Assembly (NCBI GenBank): GCA_033782935.1
Contig: JAWQEG010000004.1
Span: forward strand, 2,108,001 to 2,172,000
Origin: Petrolisthes cinctipes
Taxonomy: Eukaryota; Arthropoda; Malacostraca; Decapoda; Porcellanidae
Length of the DNA: 64,000 nucleotides
Direction of reading: 5' to 3'
Positions 26,701 to 40,600 of this stretch are shown here, piece by piece. The notes under the pieces were generated by a model. That model was not told where the DNA came from. It was given only the letters and a program-made list of their open reading frames with translations, and did no database searches. How positions within the stretch are numbered: the first letter of the stretch is position 1; each line of letters opens with the position of its first letter. The position numbers and the translations under genes are program-made.

Positions 26701-29700
26701 TTTTTGGGTTCAAGAAGCGATCTGTACATGCCTACTCCTAGATAGAATGTTTTCAAGATACAGACCCAAAACATGCTCAAAATCGATATTTTAGGTGCCC
26801 AAAGTCGATATGTTCATGCATCTTCAGTACCTGTTTATATCTCAAATTCAGGCTCAAAACACCCGAAAATTCAATATTTTTGGGTCCCAGAAGCGATCTG
26901 TACATGCCTACTCAGTGCTAGAATATTTTCAAAATTAGGCCCAAAACATGCTAAAAATCGATATTTTAGGTGCCCAAAGTCGATATCTCAAATTCAGGCC
27001 CAAACACCCGAAAATACGATATTTTGGGGTCCCAGAAGTGATATGTACATGCCTACTCCGTGTCAGAGTATTTTCAATATGCAGGCCCAAAACATACTGA
27101 AAATCGATCTTTTAGGTGCTCAAAAGTCGATATGTGGATGCATCTTCTGAACCCGTTTATATCCCAAATTCAACCTCAAAACACCCGAAAATTCGATATT
27201 GTGGAGTCCCATAAGCGATCTGTACATGCCTACTCAGTGCTAGAATGTTTTCAAAATATAGGCTTATAACATGCTAAAAATCGATATTTTAAGTGTCCAA
27301 AGTCGATATTTGCATGCATATTCTGTACCCGTTTATATCTCAATTTCAGGCTCAGACCACCAGAAAATTCGATATTTTTGGGTCCTAGAAGCGATCTGTA
27401 CAAGCCTACTCCTAGTTAGAATGTTTTAAAGATACAGACCTAAAACATGCTCAAAATCGATATTTTAGGTGCCCAAAAGTCGATATGTGCATGCATCTTC
27501 TGTACCTGTTTATATCTCAAATTCAGGCTCAAAACACCCGAAAATTCGATATTTTTGGGTCCCAGAAGCGATCAGTACATGCCTACTCAGCGGTAGAATA
27601 TTTTCAAAATTTAGGCCCAAACATGCTAAAAATCTATATTTTAGGTGCCCAAAGTCGATATCTCAAATTCAGGCCCAAAACACCCGAAAATACGATATTT
27701 TGGGGTCCCTTAAGCGATCTGTACATGCCTATTGAGTGTTAGAGTATTTTTAATATACAGACCCAAAACAGGCTCAAAATCGATATTTTAGGTGCCCAAA
27801 AGTCGATATGTGCATGCATCTGCAGTACCTGTTTATATCTCAAATTCAGGCTCAAAACACCCGAAAATTCGATATTTTTGGGTTCCAGAAGCGATCTGTA
27901 CATGCCTACTCAGTGCTAGAATATTTTCAAAATTAGGCCCAAAACATGCTAAAAATCGATATCTTAGGTGCCCAAAGTCGATATTTCGAATTCAGGCCCA
28001 AAACACCCGAAAATTCGATATTTTGGGGTCCCAGAAGCGATATGTACATGCCTACGCCGTGTTAGAGTATTTTCAATATGCAGGCCCAAAACATACTGAA
28101 AATCGATCTTTTAGGTGCCCAAAAGTCGATATGTGGATGCATCTTCTCCACCCGTTTATATCCCAAATTCAACCTCAAAACACCCGAAAATTCGATATTT
28201 TGGGGTCCCATAAGCGATCTGTACATGCCTACTCAGTGCTAGAATGTTTTCAAAATATAGGCTCAAAACATGCTAAAAATCGATATTTTAAGTGTCCAAA
28301 GTCGATATTTGCATGCATCTTCTGTACCAGTTTATATCTCAAATTCAGGCTTAAAACACCTGAAAATTCAATATTTTGGGATCCCAGAAGTGATCTGTAC
28401 ATGCCTACTTAGTGCTAGAATATTTTCAAAATATAGGCCCAAAACATGCTAAAAATCTATATTTTTGGTGCCCAAGGTCGATATCTCAAATTCAGGCCCA
28501 AAACACACAAAAATTCGATATTTTTGGGTCCTAGAAGCGAACTGTACATGCCTACTCCGTGTTAGAGTATTTTCAAAATACAGGCCCAAAACATACTGAA
28601 AATCGATCTTTTAGGTGCCCAAAAGTCCATATGTGGATGCATCTTCTGTACTCGTTTATATCTCAAATTCAGGCTCCAAACACCCGAATATTAGATATTT
28701 TTGGGTCCCAGAAGCGATCTGTACATGCCTACTCCTAGTTGGAATGTTTTCAAAATACAGGCCCAAAACATACTGAAAATCGATCTTTTTGGTGCCCAAA
28801 AGTCGATATGTGCATGCATCTTCTGTACCCGTTTATATCTCAAATTCAGGCCCCAAACACCCGAAAATTCGATATTTTGGGGTCCCAGAAGCGATCTGTA
28901 AATGCATATTCAGATACAGGCCCAAAACATGCTAAAAATCGATATTTTAGGTGCCCAAAGTCAATATGTGTATGCATTTTCTGCACGCGTTTATATCTCA
29001 AATTCAACCTCAAAACACCCGAAAATTCGATATTTTTGGGTTCCAGAAGCGATCTGTACATGCCTACTCAGTGCTAAAATGTTCTCAAAATATAGGCTCA
29101 AAACATGCTGAAAATCGATATTTTAAGTGTCCAAAGTCGATATGTGCATGCATCTTCTGTACCTGTTTATATCTCAAATTCAGGCTCAAAACACCCGAAA
29201 ATTCGATATCTTTTGGTCCCAGAAGCGATCTGTACATGCCTACTCAGTGCTAGAATATTTTCAAAATTTAGGCCCAAAACATGCTAAAAATCTATATTTT
29301 AGGTGCCCAAAGTCGATATCTCAAATTCAGGCCCAAAACACCCGAAAATACGATATTTTGGGGTCCCAAAAGCGATCTGTACATGCCTATTCCGTGTTAG
29401 AGTATTTTCAATATACAGGCCCAAAACATACTGAAAATCGATCTTTTAGGTGCCCAAAAGTCGATATGTGGATGCATCTTCTGTACCCGTTTATATCTCA
29501 AATTTAGGCTCCAAACACCCGAAAATTCGGTATTTTTGGGTGCTAGAAGCGATCTGTACATGCCTACTTCTAGTTAGAATGTTTTCAAGATACAGACCCA
29601 AAACAGGCTCAAAATCGATATTTTAGGTGCCCAAAGTCGATATCTCAAATTCAGGCTCAAAACACCCGAAAATTCGATATTTTGGGGTCCCAGAAGCGAT

Positions 29701-32530
29701 CTGTACATGCCTACTCAATGCTACAATATTTTCAAAATTAGGCCCAAAACATTCAAAAATTCGATATTTTAGGTGCCCTAAGTCGATATCTCAAATTTAG
29801 GCCCAAAACACCCGAAAATTCGATATTTTGGGGTCCCAGAAGCGATATGTACATGCATATTCAGATACAGGCCCAAAACATGCTGAAAATCGATATCTTA
29901 GTTGCCCAAAGTCAATATATGTATGCATCTTCTGCACTCGTTTATATCTCAAATTCAACCTCAAAACACCCGAAAATTCGATATTTTTGGGTTCCAGAAG
30001 CGATCTGTACATCTCTAGCCAGTGCTAGAATGTTTTCAAAATATAGGCTCAAAAAATACTAAAAATCGATATTTTAAGTGTCCAAAGTCGATATGTCCAT
30101 ACATCTTCTGTACCCGTTTATATCTCAAATTCAGTCTCAAAACACCCAAAAATTCGATATTTTTGGGTCCCAGAAGCGATCTGTACATGCCTACTCAGTG
30201 CTAGAATATTTTCAAAATTTAGGCCCAAACATGCTAAAAATCTATATTTTAGGTGCCCAAAGTCGATATCTCAAATTCTGGCCCAAAACACCCGAAAATA
30301 CGATATTTTGGGGTCCCATAAGCGATCTGTACATGCCTATTCCGTGTTAGAGTATTTTTAATATACAGACCCAAAACAGGCTCAAAATAGATATTTTAGG
30401 TGCCCAAAAGTCGATATGTACATGCATCTTCAGTACCTGTTTATATCTCAAATTCAGGCTCAAAACACCCGAAAATTCGATATTTTTGGGTTACAGAAGC
30501 GATCTGTACATGCCTACTCAGTGCTGGAATATTTTCAAAATTAGGCCCAAAATATGCTAAAAATCGATATCTTAGGTGCCCAAAGTCGATATCTCAAATT
30601 CAGGCCCAAAACACCCGAAAATTCGATATTTTGGGGTCCCAGAAGCGATCTGTACATGCCTATTCCGTGTTAGAGTATTTTCAAATTATAGGCCCAGAAC
30701 ATACAGAAAATCGATATGTGCATGCATCTTCTGTACCCGTTTATATCTCAAATTCAGGCTCCAAACACACGAAATTTCGATAATTTGGGGTCCAAGAAGC
30801 GATCTGTACATGCCTACTCAAATACAGGCCCAAAACATGCAGAAAATCGATATTTTAGGTGCCCTAAATCAATATTTGTATGCATCTTCTGCACCCGTTT
30901 ATATCCCAAATTCAACCTCAAAACTCCCGAAAATTCGATATTTTTGGGTCCCAGAAGCGATCTGTACATGCCTACTCAGTGCAAGAATGTTATCAAAATA
31001 TAGGCTCAAAACATTCTAAAAATCGATATTTTAAGTGTCCAAATTCGATATGCGCATGCATCTTCTGTACCCGTTTATATCTTAAATTCAGGCTCAAAAC
31101 ACCAGGAAATTCGATATTTTAGGGTCCCAGAAGCGATCTGTACATGCCTACTCAGATACAGGCCCAAAACATGCTGAAAATCGATATTTCAGTTGCCCAA
31201 AGTCAATATGCGCATGCATCTTCTGTACCCGTTTATATCTCAAATTCAGTCTCAAACCACCAGAAAATTCGATATTTTTGGGTACTAGAAGCGATCTGTA
31301 CATGCCTACTCAGTGCTAGAATATTTTCAAAATATAGGCCTAAAATATGCTAAAAATCGATTTTTCAGGTGACCAAAGTCGATATCTCAAATTCAGGACC
31401 AAAACACCCGAAAATACGATATATTTGGGTCCCATAAGCGATCTGTACATGCCTATTCCGTGTTAGAGTATTTTCAATATACAGGCCCAAAACATACTGA
31501 AAATCGATCTTTTAGGTGCCGAAAAGTCGATATGTGGATGAATCTTCTCTACCCGTTTATATCTCAAATTCAGGCTCCAAACACCCGAAAATTCGGTATT
31601 TTTGGGTCCAAGAAGCGATCTGTACATGCCTACTCCTAGATAGAATGTTTTCAAGATACAGACCCAAAACATGCTCAAAATCGATATTTTAGGTGCCCAA
31701 AGTCGATATGTTCATGCATCTTCAGTACCTGTTTATATCTCAAATTCAGGCTCAAAACACCCGAAAATTCAATATTTTTGGGTCCCAGAAGCGATCTGTA
31801 CATGCCTACTCAGTGCTAGAATATTTTCAAAATTAGGCCCAAAACATGCTAAAAATCGATATTTTAGGTGCCCAAAGTCGATATCTCAAATTCAGGCCCA
31901 AACACCCGAAAATACGATATTTTGGGGTCCCAGAAGTGATATGTACATGCCTACTCCGTGTCAGAGTATTTTCAATATGCAGGCCCAAAACATACTGAAA
32001 ATCGATCTTTTAGGTGCTCAAAAGTCGATATGTGGATGCATCTTCTGCACCCGTTTATATCTCAATTTCAGGCTCAGACCACCAGAAAATTCGATATTTT
32101 TGGGTCCTAGAAGCGATCTGTACAAGCCTACTCCTAGTTAGAATGTTTTAAAGATACAGACCTAAAACATGCTCAAAATCGATATATAAGGTGCCCAAAA
32201 GTCGATATGTGCATGCATCTTCTGTACTCGTTTATATCTTAAATTCAGGCTTAAAACACCCGAAAATTCGATATTTTGGGGTCCCAGAAGCGATCTGTAC
32301 ATGGCTACTCAGTGCTAAAATATTTTCAAAATATAGGCCCAAAACATGCTAAAAATCGATATTTCAGGTGCCCAAAGTCGATATCTCAAATTCAGGCCTA
32401 AAACACTCGAAAATACGATATTTTGGGGTCCCAAAAGCGATCTGTACATGCCTATTCCGTGTTAGAGTATTTTCAATATACAGGCCCGAAACATTTTGAA
32501 AATTGATCTTTTAGGTGCCCAAAAGTCGAT

Positions 32531-32540
32531 AAAAAATTAT
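32531..32540 (+). repeat. 8-bp insertion marker, copy 3
   Basis: The same insertion lies 13530 bp after copy 2. The related block near 27.4 kb lacks the monomer that should carry it, so that copy has lost a local piece. Confidence 0.85.
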
Positions 32541-34600
32541 GTGGATGCATCTTCTGTACCCGTTTATATCTCAAATTCAGGCTCCAAACACCCGAAAATT
32601 CGATATTTTTGGGTCCTAGACGCGATCTGTACATGCCTACTCCTAGTTAGAATGTTTTCAAGATACAGACCCAAAACAGGCTTAAAATCAATATTTTAGG
32701 TGCCCAAAAGTCGATATGTGCATGCATCTTCAGTACCTGTTTATATCTCAAATTCAGGCTCAAAACACCCGAAAATTCGATATTTTTGGGTCCCAGAAGC
32801 GATCTGTACATGCCTACTCAGCGGTAGAATATTTTCAAAATTTAGGCCCAAACATGCTGAAAATCTATATTTTAGGTGCCCAAAGTCGATATCTCAAATT
32901 CAGGCCCAAAACACCCGAAAATACGATATTTTGGGGTCCCATAAGCGATCTGTACATGCCTATTCCGTGTTAGAGTATTTTTAATATACAGACCCAAAAC
33001 AGGCTCAAAATCGATATTTTAGGTGCCCAAAAGTCGATATGTGCATGCATCTTCAGTACCTGTTTATATCTCAAATTCAGGCTCAAAACACCCGAAAATT
33101 CGATATTTTTGGGTTCCAGAAGCGATCTGTACATGCCTACTCAGTGCTAGAATATTTTCAAAATTAGGCCCAAAACATGCTAAAAATCGATATCTTAGGT
33201 GCCCAAAGTCGATATTTCAAATTCAGGCCCAAAACACCCGAAAATTCGATATTTTGGGGTCCCAGAAGCGATATGTACATGCCTACGCCGTGTTAGAGTA
33301 TTTTCAATATGCAGGCCCAAAACATACTGAAAATCGATCTTTTAGGTGAATAAAAGTCGATATGTGGATGCATCTTCTCCACCCGTTTATATCTCAAATT
33401 CAACCTCAAAACACCCGAAAATTCGATATTTTAAGGTCCCATAAGCGATCTGTACATGCCTACTCAGTGCTAGAATGTTTTCAAAATATAGGCTCAAAAC
33501 ATGCTAAAAATCGATATTTTAAGTGTCCAAAGTCGATATTTGCATGCATCTTCTGTACCCGTTTATATCTCAAATTCAGGCCCAAAACACACAAAAATTC
33601 GATATTTTTGGGTCCTAGAAGCGAACTGTACATGCCTACTCCGTGTTAGAGTATTTTCAAAATACAGGCCCAAAACATACTGAAAATCGATCTTTTAGGT
33701 GCCCAAAAGTCCATATGTGGATGCATCTTCTGTACTCGTTTATATCTCAAATTCAGGCTCCAAACACCCGAAAATTCGATATTTTTGGGTCCCAGAAGCG
33801 ATCTGTACATGCCTACTCCTAGTTAGAATGTTTTCAAAATACAGGCCCAAAACATACTGAAAATCGATCTTTTTGGTGCCCAAAAGTCGATATGTGCATG
33901 CATCTTCTGTACCCGTTTATATCTCAAATTCAGGCCCCAAACACCCGAAAATTCGATATTTTGGGGTCCCAGAAGCGATCTGTACATGCCTACTCAGTGC
34001 TAGAATATTTTCAAAATTTAGGCCCAAAACATGCTAAAAATCTATATTTTAGGTGCCCAAAGTCGATATCTCAAATTCAGGCCCAAAACACCCGAAAATA
34101 CGATATTTTGGGGTCCAAAAGCGATCTGTACATGCCTATTCCGTGTTAGAGTATTTTCAATATACAGGCCCAAAACATACTGAAAATCGATCTTTTAGGT
34201 GCCCAAAAGTCGATATGTGGATGCATCTTCTGTACCCGTTTATATCTCAAATTTAGGCTCCAAACACCCGAAAATTCGGTATTTTTGGGTCCTAGAAGCG
34301 ATCTGTACATGCCTACTTCTAGTTAGAATGTTTTCAAGATACAGACCCAAAACAGGCTCAAAATCGATATTTTAGGTGCCCAAAGTCGATATCTCAAATT
34401 CAGGCTCAAAACACCCGAAAATTCGATATTTTGGGGTCCCAGAAGCGATCTGTACATGCCTACTCAATGCTACAATATTTTCAAAATTAGGCCCAAAACA
34501 TTCAAAAATTCGATATTTTTTTGTGTTCAAAGTCGATATCTCAAATTTAGGCAAAAAACACCCGAAAATTCGATATTTGGGGGTCCCAGAAGCGATATGT

Positions 34601-37600
34601 AATCCGTGTTAGAGTATTTTCAATATGCAGGCCTAAAACATACTGAAAATCGATCTTTTAGGTGCCCAAAAGTCGATATGTGGATGCATCTTCTGCACCC
34701 GTTTATAACCCAAATTCAACCTCAAAACACCCGAAAATTCGATATTTTGTAGTCCCAGAAGCGATCTGTACATGCCTACTCAGTGCTAGAATGTTTTCAA
34801 AATATAGGCTTAAAACATGCTGAAAATCGATATTTTAAGTGTCCAAAGTCGATATTTGAATGCATCTTCTGTACCCGTTTAAATTTAAAATTCAGGCTCA
34901 AAACACCCGAAAATTCGATATTTTTGGGTCCCAGAAGCGATCTGTACATGCCTTCTCAGTGCTAGAATATTTTCAAAAATATATGCCCAAAACATACTAA
35001 AAATCGATATTTTAGGTGCCCAAAGTCGATATCTCAAATTCAGGACCAAAACACTCGAAAATACGATATTTTGAGGTCCCAGAAGCGATCTGTACATGCC
35101 TATTCCGTGTTAGAGTATTTTCAATATACAGGCCCTAAACATAATGAAAATCGATGTTTTAGGTGCCCAAAAGTCGATATGTGGATACATCTTCTGTACC
35201 CGTTTATATCTCAAATTTAGGCTCCAAACACCCGAAAATTCGGTATTTTTGGGTCCTAGAAGCTATCTGTACATGCCTACTCCTAGTTAGAATGTTTTCA
35301 AGATACATACCCAAAACATGCTCTAAATCGATATTTCAAGTGCCCAAAAATCGATATGTGTATGCATCTTCAGTACCTGTTTATATCTCAAATTCAGGCT
35401 CCAAACACCCGAAAATTCGATATTTTCGGGTACCAGAAGCGATCTGTACATGCCTACTCAGTGCTAGAATATTTTTAAAATTAGGCCCAAAACATGCTAA
35501 AAATCGATATTTTAGGTGCCCAAAGTCGATATCTCAAATTCAGGCCCCAAACACCCGAAAATTCGATATTTTGGGGTCCCAGAAGCGATCTGTACATGCA
35601 TATTCAGATACAGGCCCAAAACATGCTGAAAATCGATATCTTAGTTGCCCAAAGTCAATATATGTATGCATCTTCTGCACTCGTTTATATCTCAAATTCA
35701 ACCTCAAAACACCCGAAAATTCGATATTTTTGGGTTCCAGAAGCGATCTGTACATGCCTACACAGTGCTAAAATGTTCTCAAAATATAGGCTCAAAAAAT
35801 ACTAAAAATCGATATTTTAAGTGTCCAAAGTCGATATGTCCATACATCTTCTGTACCCGTTTATATCTCAAATTCAGTCTCAAAACACCCAAAAATTCGA
35901 TATTTTTGGGTCCCAGAAGCGATCTGTACATGCCTACTCAGTGCTAGAATATTTTCAAAATTTAGGCCCAAACATGCTAAAAATCGATATCTTAGGTGCC
36001 CAAAGTCGATATCTCAAATTCAGGCCCAAAACACCCGAAAAATCGAAATTTTGGGTTCCCAGAAGCGATATGTACATGCCTACGCAGTGTTAGAGTATTT
36101 TCAATATGCAAGCCCAAAACATACTGAAAATCGATATTTTAAGTGTCCAAAGTCGATATTTGCATGCATCTTCTGTACCCGTTTATATCTCAAATTCAGG
36201 CTTAAAACACCTGAAAATTCGATATTTTGGGATCCCAGAAGTGATCTGTACATGCCTACTTAGTGCTAGAATATTTTCAAAATATAGACCCAAAACATGC
36301 TAAAAATCTATATTTTAGGTGCCCAAAGTCGATATCTCAAATTCAGGCCCCAAACACCCGAAAATTCGATATTTTGGGGTCCCTGAAGAGATCTGTACAT
36401 GCATATTCAGATACAGGCCTAAAACATGCTGAAAATCGATATCTTAGTTGCCCAAAGTCAATATGTGTATGCATCTTTTGCACTCGTTTATATCTCAAAT
36501 TCAACCTCAAAACACCCGAAAATTCGATATTTTTGGGTTCCAGAAGCGATCTGTACATGCCTACACAGTGCTAAAATGTTCTCAAAATATAGGCTCAAAA
36601 AATACTAAAAATCGATATTTTAAGTGTCCAAAGTGCATGCATCTTCTGTACCCGTTTATATCTCAAATTCAGTCTCAAAACACCCAAAAATTCGATATTT
36701 TTGGGTCCCAGAAGCGATCTGTACATGCCTACTCAGTGCTAGAATATTTTCAAAATATAGGCCCAAAACATGCTAAAAATCTATATTTAAGGTGCCCAAA
36801 GTCGATATCTCAAATTCAGGCCCAAAACACCCGAAAATACGATATTTTGGGGTTCCAGAAGCGATCTGTACATGCCTATTCCGTGTTAGAGTATTTTCAA
36901 TATACAGGCCCAAAACATACTGAAAATCGATCTTTTAGGTGCCCAAAAGTCGATATGTGGATGCATCTTCTGTACCCGTTTATATCTCAAATTCAGACTC
37001 CAAACACCCGAAAATTCGATATTTTTGGGTCCTATAAGCGATCTGTACATGCCTACTCAGTGCTAGAATATTTTCAAAATATAGGCTCAAAAACATGCTA
37101 AAAATCGATATTTTAAGTGTCCAAAGTCGATATTTGCATGCATCTTCTGTACCCGTTTATATCTCATATTCAGGCCCAAAACACCCAAAAATTCGATATT
37201 TTGGGGTCCTAGAAGCGAACTGTACATGCCTACTCCGTGTTAGAGTATTTTCAAAATACAGGCCCAAAACATACTGAAAATCGATCTTTTAGGTGCTCAA
37301 AAGTCGATATGTGCATGCATCTTCTGTACCCGTTTATATCTCAAATTCAGGCCCCAAACATCCGAAAATTCGATATTTTGGGGTCCCAGAAGCGATCTGT
37401 ACATGCATATTCAGATACAGGCCCAAAACATGCTAAAAATCGATATTTTAGGTGCCCAAAGTCAATATGTGTATGCATTTTCTGCACTCGTTTATATCTC
37501 AAATTCAACCTCAAAACACCCGAAATTCGATATTTTTGGGTTCCAGAAGCGATCTGTACATGCCTACTCAGTGCTAAAATGTTCTCAAAATATAGGCTCA

Positions 37601-40600
37601 AAACATGCTAAAAATCGATATTTTAAGTGTCCAAAGTCGATATGTGCATGCATCTTCTGTACCCGTTTATATCTCAAATTCAGGCTCAAAACACCCGAAA
37701 ATTCGATATTTTTGGGTCCCAGAAGCGATCTGTACATGCCTACTCAGTGCTAGAATATTTTCAAAATATAGGCCCAAAACATGCTAAAAATCTATATTTT
37801 AAGTGCCCAAAGCCAATATCTCAAATTCAGGCCCAAAACACCCGAAAATACGATATTTTAGGGTCCCAGAAGCGAACTGTACATGCCTACTCCGTGTTAG
37901 AGTATTTTCAATATACAGGCCCAAAACATACTGAAAATCGATCCTTTAGGTGCCCAAAAGTCGATATGTGGATGCATCTTCTGTACCCGTTTATATCTCA
38001 AATTCAGGCTCCAAACACCCGAAAATTCGATACTTTTGTGTTCTAGAAGCGATCTGTACATGCCTACTCCTAGTTAGAATGTTTTCAAGATACAGACCCA
38101 AAACAGGCTCAAAATCAATATTTTAGGTGACGAAAAGACGATATGTGCATGCATCTTCAGTACCTGTTTATATCTCAAATTCAGGCTGAAAACACCCGAA
38201 AATTCGATATTTTGGGGTCCCAGAAGCGATCTGTACATGAGTACTCAGTGCTAGAATATTTTCAAAATTAGGCCCAAAACATTCTAAAAATCGATATTTT
38301 AGGTGCCCAAAGTCGATATCTCAAATTCAGGCCCAAAACACCCGAAAATTCGATATATTGGGGTCCCAGAAGCGATATGTACATGCCTATACCGTGTTAG
38401 AGTATTTTCAATATGCAGGCCCAAAACATACTGAAAATCGATCTTTTAGGTGCCCAAAAGTCGATATGTAGATGCATCTTCTGCACCCGTTTATATCCCA
38501 AATTTAACCTCAAAACACCCGAAAATTCGATATTTTGTGGTCCCAGAAGCGATCTGTATATGCCTACTCAGTGCTAGAATGTTTTCAAAATATAGGCTCA
38601 AAACATGCTAAAAATCGATATTTTAAGTGTCCAAAGTCGATATTTGCATGCATCTTCTGTACCCGTTTATATCTCAAATTCAGGCCCAAAACACCCAAAA
38701 ATTTGATATTTTGGGGTCCAAGAAGCGAACTGTACATGCCTACTCCGTGTTAGAGTATTTTCAAAATACAGGCCCAAAACATATTGAAAATCGATCTTTT
38801 AGGTGCCCAAAAGTCGATATGTTGATGCATCATCTGTACCCGTTTATATCTCAAATTCAACCTCAAAACACCCGAAAATTCGATATTTTTGGGTCCTAGA
38901 AGCGGTCTGTACATGCCTACTCCTAGTTAGAATGTTTTCAAGATACAGACCCAAAACAGGCTCAAAATCGATATTTTAGGTGCCCAAAAGTCGATATGTG
39001 CATGCATCTTCGGTACCTGTATATATCTGATATTCAGGCTCAAAACACCCGAAAATTCGATATTTTTGGGTCCCAGAAGCGATCTGTACATGCCTACTCA
39101 GTGCTAGAATATTTTCAAAATTTAGGCCCAAAACATGCTAAAAATCTATATTTTAGGTGCCCAAAGTCGATATCTCAAATTCAGGCCCAAAACACCCGAA
39201 AATACGATATTTTGGGGTCCCAAAAGCGATCTGTACATGCCTATTCCGTGTTAGAGTATTTTCAATATACAGGCCGAAAACATACTGAAAATCGATCTTT
39301 TAGGTGCCCAAAAGTCGATATGTGGATGCATCTTCTGTACCCGTTTATATCTCAAATTCAGGCTCCAAACACCCGAAAATTCGGTATTTTTGGATCCTAG
39401 AAGCGATCTGTACATGCCTACTCCTAGTTAGAATGTTTTCAAGATACATACCCAAAACATGCTAAAAATCGATATTTTAGGTGCCCAAAGTCGATATTAC
39501 AAATTCAGGCCCAAAACACCCGAAAATACGATAATTTGGGGTCCCAAAAGCGATCTGTACATGCCTATTCCGTGTTAGAGTATTTTCAATATACAGGACG
39601 AAAACATACTGAAAATCGATCTTTTAGGTGCCCAAAAGTCGATATGTGGATGCATCATCTGTACCCGTTTATATCTCAAATTCAAGCTCCAAACACCCGA
39701 AAATTCGATATTTTTGGGTCCTAGAAGCGGTCTGTACATGCCTACTCCTAGTTAGAAGTTTTTCAAGATTAGACCCAAAACAGGCTCAAAATCGATATTT
39801 TAGGTGCCCAAAAGTCGATATGTTCATGCATCTTCGGTACCTGTTTATATCTTATATTCAGGCTCAAAACACCCGAAAATTCGATATTTTTGGGTCCCAG
39901 AAGCGATCTGTACATGCCTACTCAGTGCTAGAATATTTTCAAAATTTAGGCCCAAAACATGCTAAAAATCTATATTTTAGGTGCCCAAAGTCGATATCTC
40001 AAATTCAGGCCCAAAACACCCGAAAATACGATATTTTGGGGTCCCAGAAGCGATCTGTACATGCCTATTCCGTGTTAGAGTATTTTCAATATACAGGCCC
40101 AAAACATACTGAAAATCCATCTTTTAGGTGCCTAAAAGTCGATATGTGGATGCATCTTCTGTACCCGTTTATATCTCAAATTCAGGCTCCAAACACCCGA
40201 AAATTCGGTATTTTTGGGTCCTAGAAGCGATCTGTACATGCCTACTCCTAGTTAGAATGTTTTCAAGATACATACCCAAAACATGCTAAAAATCGATATT
40301 TTAGGTGCCCAAAGTCGATATTACAAATTTAGGCCCAAAACACCCGAAAATACGATATTTTAGGGTCTCAGAAGGGATATGTACATGCCTACTCCGTGTT
40401 AGAGTATTTTTAATATGCAGGCCCAAAACATACTGAAAATCGATCTCTTAGGTGCCCAAAAGTCGATATGTGGATGCATCTTCTGTATCCGTTTATATCT
40501 CAAATTCAGGCTTCAAACACCCGAAAATTCGATATTTTGGGGTCAAAGAAGCGATCTGTACTTGCCTACTTAGTGCTAGAAGATTTTCAAAATATAGGCC

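Larger units (their letters stand above)
21481..34600. repeat. Further copies of the super-repeat, rearranged
   Basis: About 21.6-23.9 kb repeats the 19.2-21.4 kb region. About 23.97-28.1 kb matches 9.98-14.5 kb at offsets of 13985, 14309 and then 13975 bp. About 30.58-34.0 kb matches 11.5-14.6 kb and also 26.4-28.3 kb (offset 4898 bp near 26.8/31.7 kb). Between 28.3 and 30.5 kb lie type-c units with the TGCATATTCAG variant. Everything is satellite. Confidence 0.72.
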
